Shown here: positions 1-7,050 of the stretch, one piece after another
How the letters are laid out: each line of letters starts with the position of its first letter
Position numbering within the stretch: position 1 is the stretch's first letter
DNA from: Chamaea fasciata
Lineage: Eukaryota > Chordata > Aves > Passeriformes > Sylviidae
NCBI GenBank assembly: GCA_029207755.1
Contig: JARCOQ010000005.1
Coordinates: 49,627,563 to 49,691,562 of the forward strand
DNA: 64,000 bases
Direction: 5' to 3'
Notes under the pieces: generated by a model
The model's input: only the letters and a program-made list of their open reading frames with translations
Told to the model about the DNA's origin: nothing
Database searches by the model: none
Made by a program: the position numbers and the translations under genes

Positions 1-483
1 ATACAGAAGAAGACTGGACAGAGATTGGCAAATAAGGCAAGACTGCAGCACCCCTTGCTAAAACACCAAATGAACACCTGCAAAACACAGAAAAAAGTCT
101 GCCTTCTTCTTTTATCGTCGCTAAAGTGGACAGTCTACCTGCTTCCTGGGTCCAAACATAGTTCAAACTGCAAATTGTTCGTTTGTTTCAACTGCACGGT
201 GAAGAATCCTCACCAAACCATGCCCTGCTCCATTTATGATCAACGTATTCTTGTTCGGCTTCTTGGGAAAGTTTCCAAGGAGATTTTCATCATATTGGTC
301 GTGATGAAATACTAAAGAAACCACCCAGGAATCGCATTTTCTAACGACAGAACTGCTCCTGACATCTGTAGCAAAATTTAATTCGCTTTTCTTTGTCCTC
401 TAACGCACCCATTAATATTGGTCACTTAACAACACTGAGCTCTCTTCACTTGCACTTGCACTTTCGGTTTCTTTTTTTTCCAG
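1..483. other. Unit segment with no gene; ends in an acceptor-like tract
   Basis: I see no gene or known element in this part of the unit. A 96-codon plus-strand frame (25-315) opens with TTG, not ATG, and has no recognisable domain. The end of the segment has CTTAAC (425-430), which fits a branch-point motif, followed by a pyrimidine-rich run and CAG at 481-483. These look like a vertebrate 3' splice site. Confidence 0.5.
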
Positions 484-647
484 CTTGATGCTGCCTCAGA
501 AACGATGTCTGCAGGAGCTGCACGTTAGACAGGCACGTCAGCTCTTCAGAAAGTGGAGGCTGTAAGGATTAAAAGGGACTCTCTCAAGTGGAAGGCAGGA
601 TTCTGGCTTGCAGGGCTGCTGTCCATGCTCAGAAGGACAGCAGCAAG
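484..647 (+). ncRNA. Candidate exon of an unannotated transcript (copy 1)
   Basis: The stretch is bounded by a strong-looking acceptor (8 T, then CCAG) and by CAAG/GTAACA at 647/648. A second donor-like TAAG/GTAAAA lies at 669/670, which would give a 186-nt exon. The motifs recur in every complete unit except that unit 20 has lost the acceptor AG. The longest ATG frame inside is about 25 codons, so a non-coding RNA or a gene remnant is more likely than a coding exon. No transcript evidence is available, and splice-like motifs arise often by chance. Confidence 0.2.
615..644 (+). repeat. Perfect 10-bp hairpin beside the donor-like site
   Basis: GCTGCTGTCC (615-624) and GGACAGCAGC (635-644) are exact reverse complements separated by a 10-nt loop. 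The stem ends four bases before the GT at 648-649. I saw it intact in all units inspected. If transcribed it could mask or present the donor. It is too short for a typical microRNA precursor. Confidence 0.7.
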
Positions 648-741
648 GTAACACTCAGCTGTTCTTAAGGTAAAATTCAAGCTTCCTGCCTTAGAAAGAA
701 GGCTAAGTTTTTACCTCAGCTCTACCCTCTCCAAGTTCTAG

Positions 742-743
<2 letters not shown>

Positions 744-777
<34 letters not shown>
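744..777 (+). repeat. Variable poly(A) tract (copy 1, 34 A)
   Basis: This mononucleotide tract is the main source of length variation between units: 34, 38, 31, 29, 32, 28, 41, 28, 28 (one G inside), 31, 44 (two T inside), 40, 41, 41, 30, 32, 48, 41, 26, 41 and 29 bp in units 1-21. No AATAAA lies just upstream and I found no target-site duplication, so a retrotransposon tail is not supported. It lies about 410 bp before the CpG-rich block and could act as a nucleosome-poor poly(dA:dT) element. Confidence 0.95.
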
Positions 778-779
<2 letters not shown>

Positions 780-872
780 GGTGTCTTCACGCCCTCAAGC
801 TTTTCTCCATCCTTTTTTTTTGACCCTAATTGCTCCTCCACTCGCCGTGATGCTTTTGGTTGCATGAGATAG

Positions 873-899
873 GGGCTGCCTGGGTCACAGGAGCAGCCC
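873..899 (+). repeat. 7-bp inverted repeat
   Basis: GGGCTGC (873-879) pairs with GCAGCCC (893-899) across 13 nt. An overlapping CCTGGG/CCCAGG pairing is also possible. Function is unknown. Confidence 0.5.
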
Positions 900-987
900 A
901 GGGAAGCAGGAGGCACGGAAGGAAAAGCGGAGGGCAACAGGCAGAAGCCATTTCCAAAGCGCTTTCCGTCTTGAATGCTGCCAAGAC

Positions 988-1006
988 AAAGCACACCCTG
1001 TGCTTT
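988..1006 (+). repeat. 8-bp inverted repeat with 3-nt loop
   Basis: AAAGCACA and TGTGCTTT are exact reverse complements around CCC. In units 17 and 20 the left arm is changed (AATGCGCA and AATGCACA), breaking one or two pairs. Function is unknown. Confidence 0.6.
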
Positions 1007-1188
1007 CTGGATGGAGCTCGAGCACCTCAGCAATGAGCCGAATGTTTAGGCTGCAGACACCGGGGCTTGCTATCCCTGCTTCTCCTTTGCCTCGGTGTAT
1101 TTTACACAAGCAGGCAATGAACGCAACCAGGTGCCTACAACCAGAAGCAGGCACGGCAACAGTTCAGCCACATCCAATTTAACCTCAG

Positions 1189-1531
1189 CGGAGAAGGAGA
1201 AGCGCTAAAGCAGCAGCGAGTACCGCAAAACCACCGCATCAGGGGGAACGCCAAACATGTCTTTGGTGATTTCTACTGCTGGGACACGGTCACACTTGTC
1301 TGTGCGGTGCAACCACCAAGGGTTTCTATCCTCCTCTCCCGAAAAAACGAGTGCTACGCTTTGGTTTTGCCCGGCACTGAGAGGCTGCGCTGGTAGCTTG
1401 CCGAGCTTCCCTAGCTCGCCGCAGTTCACGCGCCTTACGTAGATGACGCAGCAGAGGCTATTCAGGAAAGTTAGCGTAGGTTACGCAATCGACGTAAATC
1501 GCCTCGGCTGCCCAAGTTCCCTGGCGGATCG
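1189..1531. promoter_or_regulatory. CpG-rich block, candidate promoter (one per unit)
   Basis: I count 28 CpG dinucleotides in these 343 bp, from the CG at 1189 to the CG at 1530, against sparse CpG in the rest of the unit. That is island-like density, with an observed/expected ratio near 1 by rough hand estimate. The same block is at 4328, 7460, 10590, 13723, 16851, 19993, 23121, 26250, 29382, 32527, 35668, 38808, 41948, 45077, 48208, 51354, 54494, 57619, 60760 and 63889, with nearly all CpGs kept. Methylated germline CpG decays to TpG, so this suggests the block is unmethylated in the germline or very recently homogenised. Direction of any transcription is not evident. Confidence 0.6.
1435..1497. 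promoter_or_regulatory. Cluster of bZIP-type motifs in the CpG block
   Basis: Within 63 bp there are TTACGTA (1435-1441), ATGACGCAGC (1443-1452, fits the RTGACNNNGC antioxidant-response/MAF-type consensus), GTTACGCAAT (1480-1489, whose reverse complement ATTGCGTAAC fits the C/EBP consensus RTTGCGYAAY) and GACGTAA (1491-1497, a CRE-like half). The cluster is kept in all units except that unit 20 changes the last C of the second motif to G. These are consensus matches only. Confidence 0.4.
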
Positions 1532-1912
1532 GGATTGCTGGTGCCCAGGGCAACTGTTTTTTTTCCTAAGGTTCAAAGCAAGAAGCTAGAGGAGGAAGTT
1601 CTGCTAAAAAATCCAAACATCAGCGGAGCTGGCAGACTTAGACCAAAAGCAGAAAAAGCTGAAAAGATGCTCGGTGTTCCAAGCTGCACACTTCGATTTT
1701 CAAGCAGAGAAAGAAGGACAAAAAAGAAAAAAAATATTCTTAGCACCCTGATGAAACATTCACTACCAACTACAGATACTGGGAGGCTGAAAGTCAGAAG
1801 ATGGCTTTAACATCCCTTTTCTTCACGGGCTTAACGGTCATTTTCTTGGACAACACCTCATCTAAGCTTTAAGGCCTTAGCAGAAGTTTTACCATCTTTC
1901 CCATTCACTTTC
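1532..1912. other. Unit segment without a recognised element
   Basis: A 91-codon plus-strand frame spans 1535-1810, begins with TTG rather than ATG, and is lysine/arginine rich with no recognisable domain. It crosses a T8 run (1557-1564). I see no other structure here. Confidence 0.5.
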
Positions 1913-1920
1913 TATAAAAT
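1913..1920 (+). promoter_or_regulatory. TATA-like box, type A only
   Basis: TATAAAAT stands in type A units and in units 12 and 19. In units 13-18 and 20 the site reads TATACAAT. A start site about 30 bp downstream would fall near the CCAAT at 1966-1970, not the usual arrangement, so promoter function is doubtful. Confidence 0.2.
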
Positions 1921-1967
1921 TCCTCTTAGTGGGCAATGAAGGAAATCAGTCATATTTCATATCTGCC

Positions 1968-1980
1968 AATCATAGAATCA
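1968..1980 (-). mobile_element. Possible CR1 3'-end remnant
   Basis: AATCATAGAATCA resembles the antisense of the ATTCTATG-type octamer that ends avian CR1 LINEs. Only about one and a half octamers are present and I recognise no CR1 body beside it, so this may be chance. Confidence 0.25.
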
Positions 1981-1992
1981 CCTCTTTCTTCT

Positions 1993-2095
1993 AGAGAAAG
2001 AAAACCAAACCAAAACCAAACCGAACCAAAAAACCCCAACAAAACAACAACAACAAACCACAGAAGAAAGCAGACAAAAAAACCAAACCAACAGG
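1993..2095 (+). repeat. 103-nt T-free, A/C-rich low-complexity tract
   Basis: No T occurs on the plus strand between 1992 and 2096. The core is made of ACCAAACC-, AACCCC- and ACAACAAC-type imperfect repeats. Type B units have AGACC for AGACA inside it, and units 13, 16, 17, 18 and 20 have CAAACC for CGAACC. Read on the minus strand it gives Trp/Phe/Val/Cys-rich frames by composition alone. Confidence 0.85.
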
Positions 2096-2221
2096 TTTCT
2101 GAAACTTGCTTTGAAAGAGAAAAGCTGGATTCCAAGACTAACTGTGAAGCATCCTCCTTTGACTAGAAATGGGATTTCCCACCCCAGGACACAGCAGTGC
2201 CCAGGGTAGCCCCCGAACCCT

Positions 2222-2281
2222 GCAGAGCCCAGCTCTGCTGAGGTGGGGAGCAGCTTTGGTCTCTTCTTCCAGGCAGCCTGG
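2222..2281 (+). repeat. Two small palindromes
   Basis: GCAGAGCCCAGCTCTGC (2222-2238) is a 6-bp stem with a 5-nt loop, and CCAGGCAGCCTGG (2269-2281) is a 6-bp palindrome around one base. The first is broken in type B units (GCAGAACCC or ACAGAGCCC) but kept in unit 19. The second appears intact throughout. Confidence 0.5.
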
Positions 2282-2384
2282 AGCAAGCACAAACAGCAGC
2301 AGACAAAGCTCACCCAAGCCCCTGGCTTCATGACCTCCTAGGCAGAGCAACAGCAGTCATGAATATTTAATCCAAATATACTCT

Positions 2385-2398
2385 GTTGATTTATCAAC
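2385..2398 (+). repeat. GTTGAT-TT-ATCAAC palindrome
   Basis: Exact 6-bp arms around TT. Unit 8 (ATCGAC) and unit 16 (ATCAAT) carry changes in the right arm. It resembles but does not match the HNF1 consensus, which has a 1-bp spacer. Confidence 0.4.
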
Positions 2399-2635
2399 GA
2401 GTCTTTTTGGCATGACTTGAAACCTACACAATTAAATATAGTAGAGAGGATGTAGAAAGGAGTGAAATTTCAGGTCCACAATACCTTCCTTCGGTTTTGC
2501 TAGGGCTACGCAAGAAAACAGCCACAGGAAGATAGAAGATGATCTATTAAATCAAGACCAACTTTTTTGGTGAACATCTTGTACACAAGAAGAGAGTTTT
2601 AACGGGGATGCCTGCTCCTTGCAAAGCACCTACAT
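2399..2635. other. AT-rich unit segment without a recognised element
   Basis: There is an ATTAAA at about 2431 and another at about 2546, both possible weak plus-strand polyadenylation hexamers. A 67-codon ATG frame begins at 2608 and runs to 2811 with no recognised domain. Nothing else stands out. Confidence 0.4.
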
Positions 2636-2641
2636 TTTATT
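2636..2641 (-). promoter_or_regulatory. AATAAA hexamer on the minus strand
   Basis: TTTATT on the plus strand reads AATAAA on the minus strand. It would suit a minus-strand transcript, but a single hexamer in an AT-rich region is weak evidence. Confidence 0.15.
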
Positions 2642-2970
2642 TTAGACAAGAAGGAATACGGAGGAGATACAGTCACATTCTACTTTTACTGCAGCTGAAT
2701 GAGCAGCGGTCTCAGTGTTCACTGAAGAATGAGAATTGGCATTGGTTTGAAACACTCAATGAAGATGTCAATGGCATTTGCTTTTCTAAAGAACTTCTTC
2801 TGCCCGTGTAAGATTTTTCTTTAAAGTGCATTTTAGGAAAAAGAAGAGTAATAATAATAATTAAAAAAAACCAAAAATCAGTAAGACCCCAAAATCCACG
2901 AGAAGTATTTTTGGAGCTGCCATCAACAATCCATAGCCTTAAGTCCAGCCACAGAACAGAAGCAGCTCCA
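2642..2970. other. Unit segment without a recognised element
   Basis: It contains the rest of the 67-codon frame (to 2811) and a short A/T-rich run with ATAATAATAATT (about 2850). Type B units have 2 bp fewer just after this run, which opens a 71-codon minus-strand frame seen in units 12-20 only. I recognise no gene. Confidence 0.4.
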
Positions 2971-2992
2971 GTGACTCAGCCACGTCACGTGA
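2971..2992. promoter_or_regulatory. AP-1 site next to a TCACGTGA E-box
   Basis: GTGACTCAGC (2971-2980) contains the AP-1 core TGACTCA and also fits RTGACNNNGC. TCACGTGA (2985-2992) is a symmetric E-box of the USF/MITF/TFE type. Units 1-11, 16 and 19 keep CACGTG, while units 12, 13, 14, 15, 17, 18 and 20 have CACCTG. The AP-1 core is kept in all units. Confidence 0.35.
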
Positions 2993-3135
2993 GTTCCAGT
3001 AGCCTCGAATGCACTGAAGGCATTGTGTCTTGCTTCATTGGGTACTATGTTGCACTGTACGGAAGTCTATCAAAGCCAGCTGAATGAAATGAACAATTAT
3101 TTCTATTTCAAGAAGGAAAAGCACTTGACCAGGAA

Positions 3136-3876
3136 ATACAGAAGAAGACTGGACAGAGATTGGCAAATAAGGCAAGACTGCAGCACCCCTTGCTAAAACA
3201 CCAAATGAACACCTGCAAAACACAGAAAAAAGTCTGCCTTCTTCTTTTATCGTCGCTAAAGTGGACAGTCTACCTGCTTCCTGGGTCCAAACATAGTTCA
3301 AACTGCAAATTGTTCGTTTGTTTCAACTGCACGGTGAAGAATCCTCACCAAACCATGCCCTGCTCCATTTATGATCAACGTATTCTTGTTCGGCTTCTTG
3401 GGAAAGTTTCCAAGGAGATTTTCATCATATTGGTCGTGATGAAATACTAAAGAAACCACCCAGGAATCGCATTTTCTAACGACAGAACTGCTCCTGACAT
3501 CTGTAGCAAAATTTAATTCGCTTTTCTTTGTCCTCTAACGCACCCATTAATATTGGTCACTTAACAACACTGAGCTCTCTTCACTTGCACTTGCACTTTC
3601 GGTTTCTTTTTTTTCCAGCTTGATGCTGCCTCAGAAACGATGTCTGCAGGAGCTGCACGTTAGACAGGCACGTCAGCTCTTCAGAAAGTGGAGGCTGTAA
3701 GGATTAAAAGGGACTCTCTCAAGTGGAAGGCAGGATTCTGGCTTGCAGGGCTGCTGTCCATGCTCAGAAGGACAGCAGCAAGGTAACACTCAGCTGTTCT
3801 TAAGGTAAAATTCAAGCTTCCTGCCTTAGAAAGAAGGCTAAGTTTTTACCTCAGCTCTACCCTCTCCAAGTTCTAG

Positions 3877-3918
<42 letters not shown>

Positions 3919-6274
3919 GGTGTCTTCACGCCCTCAAGCTTTTCTCCATCCTTTTTTTTTGACCCTAATTGCTCCTCCACTCGCCGTGATGCTTTTGGTT
4001 GCATGAGATAGGGGCTGCCTGGGTCACAGGAGCAGCCCAGGGAAGCAGGAGGCACGGAAGGAAAAGCGGAGGGCAACAGGCAGAAGCCATTTCCAAAGCG
4101 CTTTCCGTGTTGAATGCTGCCAAGACAAAGCACACCCTGTGCTTTCTGGATGGAGCTCGAGCACCTCAGCAATGAGCCGAATGTTTAGGCTGCAGACACC
4201 GGGGCTTGCTATCCCTGCTTCTCCTTTGCCTCGGTGTATTTTACGCAAGCAGGCAATGAACGCAACCAGGTGCCTACAACCAGAAGCAGGCACGGCAACA
4301 GTTCAGCCACATCCAATTTAACCTCAGCGGAGAAGGAGAAGCGCTAAAGCAGCAGCGAGTACCGCAAAACCACCGCATCAGGGGGAACGCCAAACATGTC
4401 TTTGGTGATTTCTACTGCTGGGACACGGTCACACTTGTCTGTGCGGTGCAACCACCAAGGGTTTCTATCCTCCTCTCCCGAAAAAACGAGTGCTACGCTT
4501 TGGTTTTGCCCGGCACTGAGAGGCTGCGCTGGTAGCTTGCCGAGCTTCCCTAGCTCGCCGCAGTTCACGCGCCTTACGTAGATGACGCAGCAGAGGCTAT
4601 TCAGGAAAGTTAGCGTAGGTTACGCAATCGACGTAAATCGCCTCGGCTGCCCAAGTTCCCTGGCGGATCGGGATTGCTGGTGCCCAGGGCAACTGTTTTT
4701 TTTCCTAAGGTTCAAAGCAAGAAGCTAGAGGAGGAAGTTCTGCTAAAAAATCCAAACATCAGCGGAGCTGGCAGACTTAGACCAAAAGCAGAAAAAGCTG
4801 AAAAGATGCTCGGTGTTCCAAGCTGCACACTTCGATTTTCAAGCAGAGAAAGAAGGACAAAAAAGAAAAAAAATATTCTTAGCACCCTGATGAAACATTC
4901 ACTACCAACTACAGATACTGGGAGGCTGAAAGTCAGAAGATGGCTTTAACATCCCTTTTCTTCACGGGCTTAACGGTCATTTTCTTGGACAACACCTCAT
5001 CTAAGCTTTAAGGCCTTAGCAGAAGTTTTACCATCTTTCCCATTCACTTTCTATAAAATTCCTCTTAGTGGGCAATGAAGGAAATCAGTCATATTTCATA
5101 TCTGCCAATCATAGAATCACCTCTTTCTTCTAGAGAAAGAAAACCAAACCAAAACCAAACCGAACCAAAAAACCCCAACAAAACAACAACAACAAACCAC
5201 AGAAGAAAGCAGACAAAAAAACCAAACCAACAGGTTTCTGAAACTTGCTTTGAAAGAGAAAAGCTGGATTCCAAGACTAACTGTGAAGCATCCTCCTTTG
5301 ACTAGAAATGGGATTTCCCACCCCAGGACACAGCAGTGCCCAGGGTAGCCCCCGAACCCTGCAGAGCCCAGCTCTGCTGAGGTGGGGAGCAGCTTTGGTC
5401 TCTTCTTCCAGGCAGCCTGGAGCAAGCACAAACAGCAGCAGACAAAGCTCACCCAAGCCCCTGGCTTCATGACCTCCTAGGCAGAGCAACAGCAGTCATG
5501 AATATTTAATCCAAATATACTCTGTTGATTTATCAACGAGTCTTTTTGGCATGACTTGAAACCTACACAATTAAATATAGTAGAGAGGATGTAGAAAGGA
5601 GTGAAATTTCAGGTCCACAATACCTTCCTTCGGTTTTGCTAGGGCTACGCAAGAAAACAGCCACAGGAAGATAGAAGATGATCTATTAAATCAAGACCAA
5701 CTTTTTTGGTGAACATCTTGTACACAAGAAGAGAGTTTTAACGGGGATGCCTGCTCCTTGCAAAGCACCTACATTTTATTTTAGACAAGAAGGAATACGG
5801 AGGAGATACAGTCACATTCTACTTTTACTGCAGCTGAATGAGCAGCGGTCTCAGTGTTCACTGAAGAATGAGAATTGGCATTGGTTTGAAACACTCAATG
5901 AAGATGTCAATGGCATTTGCTTTTCTAAAGAACTTCTTCTGCCCGTGTAAGATTTTTCTTTAAAGTGCATTTTAGGAAAAAGAAGAGTAATAATAATAAT
6001 TAAAAAAAACCAAAAATCAGTAAGACCCCAAAATCCACGAGAAGTATTTTTGGAGCTGCCATCAACAATCCATAGCCTTAAGTCCAGCCACAGAACAGAA
6101 GCAGCTCCAGTGACTCAGCCACGTCACGTGAGTTCCAGTAGCCTCGAATGCACTGAAGGCATTGTGTCTTGCTTCATTGGGTACTATGTTGCACTGTACG
6201 GAAGTCTATCAAAGCCAGCTGAATGAAATGAACAATTATTTCTATTTCAAGAAGGAAAAGCACTTGACCAGGAA
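3136..6274 (+). repeat. Array unit 2 (type A)
   Basis: Length is 3,139 bp, with poly(A) at 3879-3916 (38 A) and CpG block at 4328-4670. It has the CCGTGTTG variant near 4107 (also in units 5, 9 and 11). A private A-to-G change near 4245 turns TTTACACAAG into TTTACGCAAG, adding a CpG and a C/EBP-like TTACGCAA. Confidence 0.97.
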
Positions 6275-7015
6275 ATACAGAAGAAGACTGGACAGAGATT
6301 GGCAAATAAGGCAAGACTGCAGCACCCCTTGCTAAAACACCAAATGAACACCTGCAAAACACAGAAAAAAGTCTGCCTTCTTCTTTTATCGTCGCTAAAG
6401 TGGACAGTCTACCTGCTTCCTGGGTCCAAACATAGTTCAAACTGCAAATTGTTCGTTTGTTTCAACTGCACGGTGAAGAATCCTCACCAAACCATGCCCT
6501 GCTCCATTTATGATCAACGTATTCTTGTTCGGCTTCTTGGGAAAGTTTCCAAGGAGATTTTCATCATATTGGTCGTGATGAAATACTAAAGAAACCACCC
6601 AGGAATCGCATTTTCTAACGACAGAACTGCTCCTGACATCTGTAGCAAAATTTAATTCGCTTTTCTTTGTCCTCTAACGCACCCATTAATATTGGTCACT
6701 TAACAACACTGAGCTCTCTTCACTTGCACTTGCACTTTCGGTTTCTTTTTTTTCCAGCTTGATGCTGCCTCAGAAACGATGTCTGCAGGAGCTGCACGTT
6801 AGACAGGCACGTCAGCTCTTCAGAAAGTGGAGGCTGTAAGGATTAAAAGGGACTCTCTCAAGTGGAAGGCAGGATTCTGGCTTGCAGGGCTGCTGTCCAT
6901 GCTCAGAAGGACAGCAGCAAGGTAACACTCAGCTGTTCTTAAGGTAAAATTCAAGCTTCCTGCCTTAGAAAGAAGGCTAAGTTTTTACCTCAGCTCTACC
7001 CTCTCCAAGTTCTAG

Positions 7016-7050
<35 letters not shown>

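Larger units (their letters stand above)
1..3135 (+). repeat. Array unit 1 (type A, reference unit)
   Basis: This unit of 3,135 bp is the coordinate reference for the sub-features below. Its poly(A) tract is 744-777 (34 A) and its CpG-rich block is 1189-1531. It carries CTCACCAAAC at about 211, TTTAATTCGC at about 377 and CAGTCATATTT at about 1947, a combination shared with unit 2. Confidence 0.97.

Noticed and set aside
25..315. 96-codon plus-strand frame present in every unit (also 91-, 89-, 76-, 74- and 67-codon frames elsewhere in the unit)
   Set aside because: Several such frames start at TTG or GTG, they overlap frames on the other strand, none shows a domain I recognise, and their conservation is fully explained by about 99% DNA identity between units.
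744..777. Poly(A) as the tail of a retrocopy or SINE
   Set aside because: No AATAAA just upstream, no recognisable SINE or mRNA body and no target-site duplication seen.
1556..1570. Second acceptor-like site (T8, then CCTAAG)
   Set aside because: The base before AG is A, which is disfavoured at 3' splice sites, and no convincing donor follows within a usual exon length.
1522..1580. Pol III-like A box (TGGCGGATCGG) and B box (GGTTCAAAGCA)
   Set aside because: Both deviate from consensus and a T8 run at 1557-1564, a Pol III terminator, lies between them.
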